Source: Moraxella sp035181385 (GTDB lineage: Bacteria; Pseudomonadota; Gammaproteobacteria; Pseudomonadales; Moraxellaceae). From it: DNA of 64,000 bases. Positions 32,292 through 42,763 of this stretch are shown here, one piece after another. The stretch covers positions 620,001 to 684,000 of the forward strand of contig NZ_JAXCJK010000001.1 in NCBI RefSeq assembly GCF_035181385.1, in the 5' to 3' direction. The position numbers and the translations under genes are program-made. The notes under the pieces are model-generated. The model saw nothing but the letters and a program-made list of their open reading frames with translations. It made no database searches and was not told the DNA's origin. Every line of letters starts with the position of its first letter. Position 1 is the first letter of the stretch.

Positions 32292-34889
32292 ATGTTGCAA
32301 GATTATAATTTTAGTGCCATCGAACAAGCCCAACAAGCCAAATGGGAAGCTGACAAACGCTACCATACCGACAATAACGATAATGGCAAACCCACTCGCT
32401 ATATGCTGTCAATGTTTCCTTATCCAAGTGGTAAGCTCCATATGGGTCATGTGCGTAACTATGCCATCACTGATGTACTAAGCCGTTATTATCGACAAAA
32501 AGGCTATGATGTCATGCAACCTATGGGTTGGGACGCTTTTGGTTTGCCTGCCGAAAATGCCGCCATCGCCAACAATGTCGCCCCTGCTCAATGGACTCTT
32601 GCCAATATTGATAACATGCGAGAGCAATTAAAATCGCTGGGCTTATCAATTGATTGGTCTCGTGAGTTTGCTACTTGCACGCCAGAATACTACAAATGGG
32701 AACAATGGCTATTTTTGCAACTGTACAAAAAAGGTCTGGTTTACAAAAAGCTTGCAACCGTGAATTGGGACCCTGTGGATAATACCGTATTGGCTAATGA
32801 ACAAGTCGTAGATGGTCGTGGTTGGCGTTCTGGGGCGGTCGTTGAAAAACGAGACATTCCCATGTACTACTTTAAAATTACAGACTATGCAGATGAACTG
32901 CTTGAAGATTTAAAAACCTTAGAAGGCAAATGGCCAAAGCAGGTTTTATCCATGCAACACAACTGGATTGGTAAAAGTCATGGCATGGAGCTTGATTTTG
33001 CTTATGAAATTGATGGAAAAGCGGACAAACTGACCGTTTTTACCACCCGCCCTGATACCTTGATGGGGGTAACTTATTTGGCGATTGCCGCCGAACACCC
33101 ATTAGCTCAATATGCCGCACGCAACAACCCCTCCATTGCCCAATTTTGCACCGAATGCAAACAAGGCTCGGTTGCTGAAGCTGACCTTGCCAAAGCTGAA
33201 AAAACTGGCATGGACACAGGCATTAGTGCCATTCACCCAATCACAGGACAAAGCGTGCCTGTATGGGTGGCCAACTATGTACTGATGAGCTATGGCTCTG
33301 GTGCTGTAATGGCAGTGCCTGCACATGATGAGCGTGATTTTGAATTTGCCAATAAATACAACCTACCAATCCGCCCAGTCATTCATATACAAAATCAAAC
33401 CTACGATGACAAAGTATGGCAAGAATGGTATGCTGACAAAGAAAATGGTGTATGTATCAATTCTGGCGAACTTGACGGTCTAAACAAGGCTGATGCCACA
33501 GCTAAAATTGCTGAGCTGTTGGGCGATAATGGCAAAATCACCACCCAATATCGCTTGCGTGATTGGGGTGTCAGCCGTCAGCGTTATTGGGGCTGTCCAA
33601 TTCCGATGGTTAATTGCTCTTATTGTGGCAATGTGCCTGTTGATGAAGCAGATTTGCCTGTGGTATTACCAACTGATGTTGTGCCTGATGGTCGTGGCAA
33701 CCCACTAAAAAATATGCCAGAGTTTCTAAACTGCACCTGTCCAAAATGTGGCCAGCCTGCCGAACGAGAAACCGATACTTTTGATACCTTTGTTGAATCT
33801 AGCTGGTATGCACAGCGTTTTACCACACCACACGATGACACGCAAATGGTCGGCCGTGCTGGTGCAAATAAATGGCTGGCAGTTGATCAGTATGTTGGCG
33901 GTGTTGAACACGCCGTACTACACTTATTGTATGCTCGATTTTTTCATAAAGTCATGCGTGATGAAGGCTTGGTTGGTGGCAATGAGCCATTCACCAATTT
34001 GTTGGCTCAGGGCATGGTCTTGGCTGGCACATTCTACCGTGCCAATAATGACGGCTCAAAAACCTACTATTTCCCACACGAAGTCAGCGTAGAAAATAGC
34101 ACAGCAACTTTAATTGCAGATGGCAAGCCTGTCGTGATTGGTAAAATTGAGAAGATGAGTAAATCCAAAAACAATGGCGTTGACCCTCAAACCATCATTA
34201 ATGAGTATGGGGCAGATACCGTGCGTCTTTACACACTGTTCACCGCACCTGCCGATCAGACACTTGAGTGGTCAGACTCTGCCCTAAAAGGCCCACACAA
34301 TTTTGTCAAAAAAGTATGGCGTATCGTTGGCGAGCACCTCATTGCCATTCAAGGCGTGGATACCAAAAGTCTTACCATCAATCAAGATAAGCTTAATAAA
34401 ACCAGCAAAGACTTACGCCGCAAGACACACGAGACGATTGCCAAGATTGATGTTAGCCTAGGGGAGCATTTGGCACTAAACACGCCAGTGTCATCGCTGA
34501 TGGAATTGACCAATGAAATTGCCAGCTTTGAAGTAAAAGACGCTCAGGATTTGGCGGTAAAACACGAGGCCATCAAAGCCCTACTTTGTATGTTTGCCCT
34601 ATACGCACCGCACGCAGGTGAATATTTACTTGAACAACTTGGTATGGACAGCCGCAATATCATTTTCCCAAGTCTTGATCAAGAAGCATTAACCAACGAC
34701 ACCGTCATCATGGTTGTGCAAGTAAACGGTAAGGTGCGTGGACAGATGGAAGTGGCAACAGGCCTAGATAACGATGGCTTAATTACTCTTGCCAAACAGG
34801 CTGACGGTGTGGACAAATTCCTAACTGGTGAGATTAAAAAAGCCATCGTCGTGCCAAATAAGCTGGTCAATTTCGTTGTTACAGCTTAA
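32292..34889 (+). CDS. leuS: Leucyl-tRNA synthetase
   Basis: 865 aa class I synthetase. HIGH motif as HMGH in YPSGKLHMGHVRNY. Editing domain CP1 with TTRPDTLMGVTYLA. Zinc-type cysteines occur around CSYCGNVPVD and CTCPKCGQ. KMSKS in KIEKMSKSKNNGVDP. Normal length and intact. First gene of leuS-lptE-holA. Confidence 0.98.
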   Translation: MLQDYNFSAIEQAQQAKWEADKRYHTDNNDNGKPTRYMLSMFPYPSGKLHMGHVRNYAITDVLSRYYRQKGYDVMQPMGWDAFGLPAENAAIANNVAPAQWTLANIDNMREQLKSLGLSIDWSREFATCTPEYYKWEQWLFLQLYKKGLVYKKLATVNWDPVDNTVLANEQVVDGRGWRSGAVVEKRDIPMYYFKITDYADELLEDLKTLEGKWPKQVLSMQHNWIGKSHGMELDFAYEIDGKADKLTVFTTRPDTLMGVTYLAIAAEHPLAQYAARNNPSIAQFCTECKQGSVAEADLAKAEKTGMDTGISAIHPITGQSVPVWVANYVLMSYGSGAVMAVPAHDERDFEFANKYNLPIRPVIHIQNQTYDDKVWQEWYADKENGVCINSGELDGLNKADATAKIAELLGDNGKITTQYRLRDWGVSRQRYWGCPIPMVNCSYCGNVPVDEADLPVVLPTDVVPDGRGNPLKNMPEFLNCTCPKCGQPAERETDTFDTFVESSWYAQRFTTPHDDTQMVGRAGANKWLAVDQYVGGVEHAVLHLLYARFFHKVMRDEGLVGGNEPFTNLLAQGMVLAGTFYRANNDGSKTYYFPHEVSVENSTATLIADGKPVVIGKIEKMSKSKNNGVDPQTIINEYGADTVRLYTLFTAPADQTLEWSDSALKGPHNFVKKVWRIVGEHLIAIQGVDTKSLTINQDKLNKTSKDLRRKTHETIAKIDVSLGEHLALNTPVSSLMELTNEIASFEVKDAQDLAVKHEAIKALLCMFALYAPHAGEYLLEQLGMDSRNIIFPSLDQEALTNDTVIMVVQVNGKVRGQMEVATGLDNDGLITLAKQADGVDKFLTGEIKKAIVVPNKLVNFVVTA

Positions 34890-34905
34890 TCTTAGGAATG
34901 CTTTG

Positions 34906-35388
34906 ATGAAAAAAGCACTAACACTGGCAGTCATCATGGTAACAATGACAAACCTTGGCGGTTGTGGCTTTACCCTGCGTAACACAGCCACAACCCAGCC
35001 AAACCCTGCCTATACCACCACAACAATAGTTCTACAAGACCATCAGAATTATCTTGCCTTAAAACAACCATTAATCAAGCATTTGCAATCTTTGCATATC
35101 ACTCATCAAGCAAATGCCGACAACAGTATTAAGATTGACAATCTGCAATTTCGTCGCTATAAATTGGTCGGCACACTGACCGAAGTACGCGTTGTCTTAT
35201 CGGCAGATGTCAGTCATACACTGGGCAGGCAGACTTTTCATATGCCTGTGCAAGTTGAACAAAGCTACCAATACAATGAGGCAAGCATCATAACACTTGA
35301 TCAACAAGGTGAAAAAATTAAAACTTGGCTATACGACCATCTTGCCCAACGCATCGCTGAGCAATACCATGCTAAGGCCAAGACATAA
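34906..35388 (+). CDS. lptE: LPS-assembly lipoprotein LptE
   Basis: 160 aa outer-membrane lipoprotein that plugs and assembles LptD. Signal ending TNLGGC with the typical GCGFTLR motif after it. It follows leuS and precedes holA, the conserved gammaproteobacterial order. ATG 34906 is chosen as the lipoprotein start; upstream codons overlap leuS. Confidence 0.92.
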   Translation: MKKALTLAVIMVTMTNLGGCGFTLRNTATTQPNPAYTTTTIVLQDHQNYLALKQPLIKHLQSLHITHQANADNSIKIDNLQFRRYKLVGTLTEVRVVLSADVSHTLGRQTFHMPVQVEQSYQYNEASIITLDQQGEKIKTWLYDHLAQRIAEQYHAKAKT

Positions 35389-35415
35389 AACTCAAACCAA
35401 GGGTTAAATCACATC

Positions 35416-36441
35416 ATGCAACAACGCTTTTTGCCATTGTTCAATCAGCTACTTAACACACAAAATGGGCCACCAATCACAGGGTTTTGGTTGGTGCATT
35501 CTGATGAGCCACTGATTGCACAATGGCTGATTGATGCTTGTCGTCCAATTTGGACAGCAAATGAACAAACCATCAAACGCATAGATTTGACCAGCCACAG
35601 TTCATGGTCAGAGGTCATCATTGAACTTGATAGTCTAAGCTTGTTTGGTGATAGCAGCGTCATCATCGTAACTGGCAATCACAAACCCAAAAATGACAAA
35701 ACCAGCAAATCCGACATACTCTCTGCCCTTGAACGCATTGGCAAAGACACACCACATCACCTACTGTGGTGCCTACCCAAACAAGATAAAAAATCACTTT
35801 CTACCAAAGCGATTGGTATTTTTGATAAGTACGGACTCATTATTGATGGCAATATTTATGACGAATCAATGCGTCGTGAGTTGTTGCAAATCCAAGCCAA
35901 TCAGTTAGCAATCACATTAAGCACAGACGCTTGGCAATTACTCCTTGCCCACACCGAAAACAACCTACTGACCGCACATCAAAACCTATGGCGATTATCC
36001 CTACTTTATCCAAACACCCCCATCAATGATGAACAGCTACTCACCTGTTTGGTTGATGGTGCAGAATTTAGTGTATTTGATTTATCTGACAGCATTTTGA
36101 TGGGCAACACCCAAAAAGCCTTACAAATTCTAACTCATTTAAAAAATACCGACACTGCCCCAAGTATTATTTTATGGACTTTAAATAAAGATGCACGGCT
36201 GATTACACAGATCCACGCAGGAAAAACCCCACAAGAGCTTGGTATTTGGCGTAACAAAACATCACTGTACATGAATGCCGTTCATCGCACCCCAAGTATC
36301 ATCAGCCAAGGGTGGAGCATGGCCATATTTGAGATTGACAAAAGCATTAAAGGCGTCAAAGACAGTAATGTATGGCATTTGCTACAACAACTTATCTTGT
36401 CTATGTGTAATGCCAGAGCTTTGCGTCTTGACCAGTACTAA
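35416..36441 (+). CDS. holA: DNA polymerase III subunit delta
   Basis: 341 aa clamp-loader subunit that opens the beta clamp. N-terminal AAA+-like part with SLSLFGDSSVIIV and LLWCLPKQDKKSL, C-terminal collar domain. Context after lptE confirms the call. Confidence 0.92.
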   Translation: MQQRFLPLFNQLLNTQNGPPITGFWLVHSDEPLIAQWLIDACRPIWTANEQTIKRIDLTSHSSWSEVIIELDSLSLFGDSSVIIVTGNHKPKNDKTSKSDILSALERIGKDTPHHLLWCLPKQDKKSLSTKAIGIFDKYGLIIDGNIYDESMRRELLQIQANQLAITLSTDAWQLLLAHTENNLLTAHQNLWRLSLLYPNTPINDEQLLTCLVDGAEFSVFDLSDSILMGNTQKALQILTHLKNTDTAPSIILWTLNKDARLITQIHAGKTPQELGIWRNKTSLYMNAVHRTPSIISQGWSMAIFEIDKSIKGVKDSNVWHLLQQLILSMCNARALRLDQY

Positions 36442-36560
36442 TACATCACCATCAACCAACCACTCATCTTAAATAAAATGATGCAATGCAACGACCATAG
36501 AAATAACGAGATTGTATTTTTTAGCCAATAAGTTTTTTGTCATAAAAATCAAAAAAATGC

Positions 36561-36588
36561 TTGCAAACTTAAAAATATCCTGTATAAT
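36561..36588 (+). promoter_or_regulatory. Promoter of the first tRNA-Lys
   Basis: TTGCAA, 16 bases, TATAAT, ending 20 bases before the tRNA. Confidence 0.7.
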
Positions 36589-36608
36589 ACGCACCACATT
36601 AGCGATAA

Positions 36609-36684
36609 GGGTCGTTAGCTCAGTTGGTAGAGCAGTTGACTTTTAATCAATTGGTCGCAGGTTCGAATCCTGCACGACCCACCA
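36609..36684 (+). tRNA. tRNA-Lys (anticodon TTT), copy 1
   Basis: 76 nt with encoded CCA. Acceptor GGGTCGT with ACGACCC, anticodon loop CTTTTAA, T-loop TTCGAAT. Identical to the second copy at 36771. Confidence 0.97.
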
Positions 36685-36724
36685 CTTATCCTAATAATTA
36701 AAGTATGATTTTTTTAAAAAATAC

Positions 36725-36752
36725 TTGCAAAGTTGAAATTATCTAGTATAAT
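36725..36752 (+). promoter_or_regulatory. Promoter of the second tRNA-Lys
   Basis: TTGCAA, 16 bases, TATAAT, followed by ACGCAACA, closely resembling the first tRNA-Lys promoter. The duplication therefore included the promoter. Confidence 0.7.
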
Positions 36753-36770
36753 ACGCAACACAAACAAATT

Positions 36771-36846
36771 GGGTCGTTAGCTCAGTTGGTAGAGCAGTTG
36801 ACTTTTAATCAATTGGTCGCAGGTTCGAATCCTGCACGACCCACCA
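36771..36846 (+). tRNA. tRNA-Lys (anticodon TTT), copy 2
   Basis: 76 nt, identical in sequence to copy 1, with encoded CCA. Confidence 0.97.
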
Positions 36847-36882
36847 TTCTTTAAATGAACCGATAATTTAAAGAATTACCAT

Positions 36883-36958
36883 TCCCCAATAGCTCAGTCG
36901 GTAGAGCATCGGACTGTTAATCCGTGTGTCCCTGGTTCGAGCCCAGGTTGGGGAGCCA
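36883..36958 (+). tRNA. tRNA-Asn (anticodon GTT)
   Basis: 76 nt. Acceptor TCCCCAA with TTGGGGA, anticodon loop CTGTTAA, T-loop TTCGAGC, ends GCCA. Probably cotranscribed with the second tRNA-Lys (36-base gap). Confidence 0.97.
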
Positions 36959-36964
36959 TATTTT

Positions 36965-36997
36965 AAAAAGCCCTTTTAAAAAAAGGGCTTTTTTTAT
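36965..36997 (+). terminator. Terminator of the tRNA cluster
   Basis: A 13-bp perfect stem AAAAAGCCCTTTT with its complement, AAA loop, T-rich end. Confidence 0.9.
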
Positions 36998-37203
36998 TTT
37001 ATAATAAATTTAAGCTTAGGCTTAAAAAAATATCAAACTTGTTCTTAAATGAAAGCCAATAGCCCACAAAAAAGACCAATCTAAAATCAAGATTATAAGC
37101 ACATTTTAGATCATATGAACAGTCATATGAACAAATATCACGATCAAGCAAAACCATTGACAATGACTGCCGTGATGTACTTATTTTTATCAATCTACAT
37201 GAT

Positions 37204-38970
37204 TTACATAGGTAAAACCATCGGCGCTACTTGATTAACTGCCAAATCTTTGATGACCAGTTGCAAACTTTGACTACCCTGCCACTCGTTAATCTCCAAA
37301 GCATACAGAATATGTATACAACTGGCACGATAATCCCACTTTTTCTCATCATAATTAAACCAAATCGCATCAATCGGATACTGAACCTTTGGCGAGCGTA
37401 AAGTCAGTTTTAAATGCTTATCTTTCATCACACGAAAGTTCAACACTTCAAACACCCCATCAAAGCTCGGTGGTGCAAAGCCATTACCCCAGACGCTGAT
37501 GTTTTTGAGCTCATAAGCAAAGCTTAGGCTAAAATCCTCTGCAGATAATTCACCGTCTGTAAAATACTCTTCATTAAACACCATTTCATCAAAATCTTCC
37601 ATCACTTTTAAAAAAGCTGTTTTAAACTCATCAAAATGACGCTTATGAATGGTCAAACCCGCCGCCATCGCATGGCCACCAAAATGAGTAATCAAATGCG
37701 GATGAGCAATCGCCACCGCCTCAATGGCATCACGGATATGCACACCTGAAATAGAGCGAGCCGAACCTTTAATAAAATCATCGTCATCGGTTTTATCTCC
37801 ATCAGCAGGAGCAAAGACAATGGTAGGGCGATACAGACGCTCTTTGATACGCCCTGCTACGATGCCAATAACTCCCTGATGCCAATTGTCTTGATGTAGA
37901 ATGATTGAGCGTGGTAGACCACTCTGATTATCGGGATTTAGATGAAGCTCTTGAATGATCTGATTCGCCTCATCTCGCATTTGTGTCTCAATTGCTCTAC
38001 GAGAATGGTTGAGTTTATTAAGTTCAAGAGCAAGCGTATGTGCCGTACTCCAATCATCTGCAAGCAAGCATTCTACACCTGTACGCATATTATCCATGCG
38101 TCCTGCAGCATTAATGCGTGGAGCAATCGCAAATCCTAAATCATTACTACTGATTTTCTCATGATCACGTCCAGACTGTTCAAGGATGGCAAGCACGCCA
38201 TGACAAGCTCGTCCATGACGAATGGCATTAACCCCATGCGTTACCAAAATACGATTATTCTGATCAAGCACACCCACATCAGCGACTGTACCAAGTGCAA
38301 CTAAATCAAGATATTTGGCAACACTTGTGCTAAGTTTTCCAGCCTGTTTACGAATGCGGGCCACACGCCCCATCACATAAAAAGCCACCCCCACACCAAC
38401 TAAGGACTTACTGCCAAAATTACAACCTTGCTGATTGGGATTGACAACCGCCGCCGCTTCAGGTGATGGTTTTGTGGTCAAATGGTGGTCGGTAATGATG
38501 ACCTCAATGCCCAACTCCTTAGCACACGCCACGCCTTCATGACTAGAAATACCATTATCCACCGTGATAATAACCTCTGGATTAAATTCTTTTGCACCAA
38601 AAGCAACAATTTCAGGGGTCAGACCATAGCCAAACTTAAAACGGTCAGGCACAAGAAAATTAACATCAGCACCCATTTCTTTTAGACAACGCACCATCAA
38701 AGCAGTTGATGTCGCCCCATCGCAGTCAAAATCGCCAATAATTAAAATACGCTTATCATCAATCGCTTCATCAATCAGCCTTGCTGCCTCTTCTAGTCCC
38801 GCCAAGTCCCCCGCTGGCAATAAACTGCCCACCTGAGTGTCCAACATAGAGACATCACACACACCACGCGCCAAAAACACTCGGGCAAGTGTGTGTGAGC
38901 CAAATTGTTGCACCAAACTCTCATCAATCTTGCCTGTAAATCGTGGCGATAAATTAAGCTTCGTCATCAT
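37204..38970 (-). CDS. recJ: Single-stranded-DNA exonuclease RecJ
   Basis: 588 aa, 5'-3' ssDNA exonuclease of the RecF pathway and mismatch repair. DHH-family motifs: IGDFDCDGATSTALM, VDNGISSHEG, VIITDHHLT, and DHHA1 GGHAMAAGLTI. Two ATGs in tandem at the start. Confidence 0.96.
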   Translation of the reverse strand: MMTKLNLSPRFTGKIDESLVQQFGSHTLARVFLARGVCDVSMLDTQVGSLLPAGDLAGLEEAARLIDEAIDDKRILIIGDFDCDGATSTALMVRCLKEMGADVNFLVPDRFKFGYGLTPEIVAFGAKEFNPEVIITVDNGISSHEGVACAKELGIEVIITDHHLTTKPSPEAAAVVNPNQQGCNFGSKSLVGVGVAFYVMGRVARIRKQAGKLSTSVAKYLDLVALGTVADVGVLDQNNRILVTHGVNAIRHGRACHGVLAILEQSGRDHEKISSNDLGFAIAPRINAAGRMDNMRTGVECLLADDWSTAHTLALELNKLNHSRRAIETQMRDEANQIIQELHLNPDNQSGLPRSIILHQDNWHQGVIGIVAGRIKERLYRPTIVFAPADGDKTDDDDFIKGSARSISGVHIRDAIEAVAIAHPHLITHFGGHAMAAGLTIHKRHFDEFKTAFLKVMEDFDEMVFNEEYFTDGELSAEDFSLSFAYELKNISVWGNGFAPPSFDGVFEVLNFRVMKDKHLKLTLRSPKVQYPIDAIWFNYDEKKWDYRASCIHILYALEINEWQGSQSLQLVIKDLAVNQVAPMVLPM

Positions 38971-39045
38971 ATTAATTTATTTCTGTTTGTTGTAAGTTTT
39001 TTTTTAAATGGTTTTATCAATCATTATGTCTGATAAATCTTGTTT

Positions 39046-39984
39046 TTATACACGCAAAGATTTTGGCAGGCTAAAAGTAACATTTTCTTCAATACCACTG
39101 ATTTCTTGTGGCTCATCTGCTCCCCATGCTTGCAAAGTATCTAGCACCTCTTGTATCAGAATCTCTGGTGCAGACGCACCTGCGGTTACACCCACGCAAT
39201 GCACATCATCAAACCAAGCTTTATCCATTTGGCTGGCATTATCAATCAAATATGCCCTTGCCCCAAGCCTTTGGGCAAGCTCTCTTAAGCGATTGGAATT
39301 AGAGGAGTTGGGACTACCCACAACCAACACAACATCACAATTTTTTGCCAAAGACTTCACCGCATCTTGGCGATTTTGGGTGGCGTAACAAATATCATCT
39401 TTACGCGGAGCGTTGATTTTAGGAAATTTATCTTTTAAAGCATCAATCACTACAGCCGTATCATCAATTGACAGCGTCGTTTGAGTTACAAAGGCAAGTT
39501 GTGTATCTTCATCAAATTCTAAGTTTGCCACATCAGCCGAATCCTCAACCAAGTGGATACGACCACCCAAACTTGTATCAAACCGACCCATCGTTCCTTC
39601 CACCTCTGGGTGCCCAGCGTGCCCAATCAAAATGGCATTCATGCCTTCTTTGGCAAATTTCCCCACTTCAATATGAACTTTGGTAACAAGTGGACAAGTG
39701 GCGTCAAACACCGTCAAATCACGACTGGCTGCCTCGTTCTCTACCGCCTTAGATACGCCATGTGCTGAGAAAATCACAATCGACCCATCAGGCACTTCGT
39801 GAAGTTCCTCTACAAACACCGCCCCACGACTGGCAAGATCTTCTACCACAAATCTATTATGCACCACCTCGTGTCGCACATAAATCGGTGGGTCAAATCG
39901 GTTGAGTGCTTCATTCACAATAGCAATGGCTCTATCCACACCAGCACAAAAACCCCGTGGATTGGCTAACAAAATTTTCATCAA
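39046..39984 (-). CDS. ispH: 4-hydroxy-3-methylbut-2-enyl diphosphate reductase
   Basis: 312 aa iron-sulfur enzyme, last step of the MEP isoprenoid pathway. Cluster cysteines in NPRGFCAGVDRAI (Cys13), FDATCPLVTKVH and CVGVTAGASAPE. Active-site His in VRHEVVHNRFVVE and GHAGHPEVEGT. A second isoprenoid enzyme, ispG, is also in this window but far away. Confidence 0.97.
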   Translation of the reverse strand: MMKILLANPRGFCAGVDRAIAIVNEALNRFDPPIYVRHEVVHNRFVVEDLASRGAVFVEELHEVPDGSIVIFSAHGVSKAVENEAASRDLTVFDATCPLVTKVHIEVGKFAKEGMNAILIGHAGHPEVEGTMGRFDTSLGGRIHLVEDSADVANLEFDEDTQLAFVTQTTLSIDDTAVVIDALKDKFPKINAPRKDDICYATQNRQDAVKSLAKNCDVVLVVGSPNSSNSNRLRELAQRLGARAYLIDNASQMDKAWFDDVHCVGVTAGASAPEILIQEVLDTLQAWGADEPQEISGIEENVTFSLPKSLRV

Positions 39985-40121
39985 TCATCTCTTTTATGCT
40001 TTTTTTAAATGACTACTTTATCATATTTTTATCATATTTACGACTTTTACGCATCAGCTACACGCTGTTTTTTATGTTTTTAAATTTGTTCATCCTAAGC
40101 TTTTTAAAATAGAATAAAAAC

Positions 40122-40156
40122 TAAAAAACCGCAAACTGATTGCTTGCGGTTTTTTA
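40122..40156 (-). terminator. Terminator after glnS
   Basis: A near-perfect stem TAAAAAACCGCAA with TTGCGGTTTTTTA, 12 bases after the glnS stop. Confidence 0.88.
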
Positions 40157-40168
40157 ACTCAATTTAAA

Positions 40169-41935
40169 TCAAAAGCCATCTTTTAAGCCAACGATTTGAT
40201 TATACACAGGTAAATCTTTGGTAAATTCTACGCTGTCTGCCACAAAGTAGCTCTCACGCTCAAACTGGAATTTATCGCCAGCAGATACGTTAGCCAATGA
40301 TGGCTCAACCACCGCATGATAGACAGTCAGAGAATTTGGGTTGATGTGTTGTTTAATCCATAAGGTATCAGCATCAGTATCAGCATCTACCATGTCTTTT
40401 TCGTGCAAAGTTGCCTCATCATTAATCTCATCATCTTCAAGCAGTAGGTGTTGATACATACGCACCACCGCATCTACACCATGACTGGCCGATACCCAAT
40501 GAATCACACCTTTAACTTTACGCCCCTCTGGGTTGTTACCCAAAGTTTTGGGATCGATGGTAGCAATCAGCTCAATCACCTCACCATTTTCATCAACAAT
40601 ATATTCTTCAATTTTTAAAACATAGCTATTACGCAAGCGAATCTCTTTATTTTCTGGAGATAAACGCTTGTAGCCTGCTGGCGGATTGATTTCAAAGTCA
40701 GTCTTATCAATGTAAATTTCTTTAGTGAACGGAATCTCACGCTCGCCCATATCCACGGTCGGGTGTTTAGGCTGAGTCAGCCACAGTACGCCATCGTTTA
40801 GGCGAGCTTTAACGGTTTGTTTTTTCAAAGTTTCAAAATCCGCCACTGCCTCATCAAAGTTGACAATAGTCACTTTTAAAGGACGCAATACCGCCATGCC
40901 TCGAGCAGTAGTATTTTCCAAAGAATTGCGTACACTAAACTCCAACTGACGAAAATCCACCACACCATCAGCCTTAGAGATGCCCACTCGTTCACAAAAA
41001 TCACGCAATCCTGCCGCAGGATAGCCACGGCGTCTCATGCCTGCTACTGTTGGCATGCGTGGATCGTCCCAACCAGAAACCACGCCCATATCTACAAGGC
41101 GTTTCAACTTACGCTTAGAAGTCAGCGTATGGTCAATATTCAACCGACTAAATTCATATTGATGCGGTGGACGTTCAAAACCAATTTTATCAATTACCCA
41201 ATCATAAAAAGGGCGATGGTCTTCAAATTCTAGCGTGCACAAAGAATGTGTGATGTTCTCAATAGCGTCTGACAAGGGGTGTGCATAATCATACATTGGA
41301 TAAATACACCATTTATCGCCCGTCTGATGATGATAGGCATGCATCACACGATAAATAACAGGATCTCGCATATTCATATTGGCATGATTCATGTCAATTT
41401 TGGCACGCAAAACCGCCTCGCCTTCTTGATATTTACCGTTTTTCATGTCTTCAAAACGAGTCAAATTTTCCTCAATCGTAGCATTTCTTTGGGGCGACTC
41501 CACTGATGGCTTACCAAAGCCACCACGGTGCTCACGAATTTGCTCTGGCGTTTGAAAGTCCACATAAGCATCGCCCTGCTTGATGAGCTGTACTGCCCAC
41601 TCATACAGCTGGTCAAAATAATGTGATGCGTAACGCACATCGCCATTCCATGTAAAGCCGAGCCATTCAACATCTGCCTTAATACCATTAACATAATCTT
41701 GCTTTTCAGCGGTAGGATTGGTGTCATCAAAACGCAAATTACACAAACCATTAAATTCCTTTGCCACACCAAAATTTAGGCAAATAGATTTGACATGACC
41801 GATATGCAAAAATCCATTTGGCTCTGGTGGAAAGCGTGTAACGACGCCGTCATATTTGCCAAATGCTAAGTCATCACGGATAATCTGACGGATAAAATCG
41901 TTTTTTTCAAAAGAAGTGGGAGTAGAATCAGTCAT
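40169..41935 (-). CDS. glnS: Glutaminyl-tRNA synthetase
   Basis: 588 aa class I synthetase. HIGH motif in PEPNGFLHIGHVKSICLNFG. KMSKS counterpart in LTSKRKLKRLV. C-terminal anticodon-binding beta-barrels. Typical Gln-specific start (FIRQIIRDDLAFGKYDG). Its own transcript with a terminator. Confidence 0.98.
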   Translation of the reverse strand: MTDSTPTSFEKNDFIRQIIRDDLAFGKYDGVVTRFPPEPNGFLHIGHVKSICLNFGVAKEFNGLCNLRFDDTNPTAEKQDYVNGIKADVEWLGFTWNGDVRYASHYFDQLYEWAVQLIKQGDAYVDFQTPEQIREHRGGFGKPSVESPQRNATIEENLTRFEDMKNGKYQEGEAVLRAKIDMNHANMNMRDPVIYRVMHAYHHQTGDKWCIYPMYDYAHPLSDAIENITHSLCTLEFEDHRPFYDWVIDKIGFERPPHQYEFSRLNIDHTLTSKRKLKRLVDMGVVSGWDDPRMPTVAGMRRRGYPAAGLRDFCERVGISKADGVVDFRQLEFSVRNSLENTTARGMAVLRPLKVTIVNFDEAVADFETLKKQTVKARLNDGVLWLTQPKHPTVDMGEREIPFTKEIYIDKTDFEINPPAGYKRLSPENKEIRLRNSYVLKIEEYIVDENGEVIELIATIDPKTLGNNPEGRKVKGVIHWVSASHGVDAVVRMYQHLLLEDDEINDEATLHEKDMVDADTDADTLWIKQHINPNSLTVYHAVVEPSLANVSAGDKFQFERESYFVADSVEFTKDLPVYNQIVGLKDGF

Positions 41936-42114
41936 AAATCTTCCATTTTAATAAGTCAAGGGATTAATATTACCTCATTTTAGCATAATTTTGCCATAAA
42001 TTGATGAATTGGTGTGTTTTTCAAATCAAAGTTTGAGCAAATATTTTTAAGTGCTTAATTATTCGTAATATTTTATTTTTCACCCCCAATAACAGACCGA
42101 TTTTTGATAAAAAA

Positions 42115-42144
42115 TTGCCATAAATGCCATTATAATGCTATAAT
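42115..42144 (+). promoter_or_regulatory. Promoter of ppiB
   Basis: TTGCCA (42115-42120), 18 bases, TATAAT (42139-42144), 50 bases before the ATG. A second TATAAT lies in the spacer. Confidence 0.6.
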
Positions 42145-42194
42145 GCCACTGTTCTATTTTCAACCTTCAATTATTCAACTAATAAGGAATATTT

Positions 42195-42704
42195 ATGAGC
42201 ACACCAATTGTACAATTTGACACCACGCATGGCGCGATTGTGATTGAATTAGATCAAGAAAAAGCCCCAATTACGGTTGCAAACTTTCTTGACTATGTTG
42301 AAAGTGGTCATTATGACGGCACGATTTTTCACCGTGTGATTGATGGCTTTATGATTCAAGGCGGTGGTATGTATGCGGACATGAACGAAAAACGCACGGG
42401 CACACCAATCATGAACGAAGCGGACAACGGTCTGTCAAATGATGTTGGTACCATCGCCATGGCTCGTACTAACGACCCACATTCAGCAACTGCACAGTTT
42501 TTTATTAATGTACAAGATAACAGCTTTTTAAATCATACCAGCCCAACACCACAAGGCTGGGGCTATGCTGTATTTGGTAAAGTAACTGACGGCATGGATG
42601 TGGTTAACCAAATCAAAAGCGTACCAACTGGACAACATGGCTATCACAGCGATGTACCTACCACACCGATTGTGATTCACTCTGCCAAAGTCATCTCAAA
42701 ATAA
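42195..42704 (+). CDS. ppiB: Cytoplasmic peptidyl-prolyl isomerase (cyclophilin)
   Basis: 169 aa cyclophilin without signal peptide. FHRVIDGFMIQGGG, MARTNDPHSATAQFFINV and GWGYAVFGKV are the active-site segments. AATAAGGAA precedes the ATG. Confidence 0.95.
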   Translation: MSTPIVQFDTTHGAIVIELDQEKAPITVANFLDYVESGHYDGTIFHRVIDGFMIQGGGMYADMNEKRTGTPIMNEADNGLSNDVGTIAMARTNDPHSATAQFFINVQDNSFLNHTSPTPQGWGYAVFGKVTDGMDVVNQIKSVPTGQHGYHSDVPTTPIVIHSAKVISK

Positions 42705-42729
42705 TTGATAGATACCATCAAGACATATT

Positions 42730-42763
42730 AAAGCGGAGGTAAAATATTTTTACCTCCGCTTTT
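42730..42763 (+). terminator. Terminator after ppiB
   Basis: A 15-bp perfect stem (42730-42744 with 42748-42762), 3-base loop, T-rich end. Confidence 0.88.
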
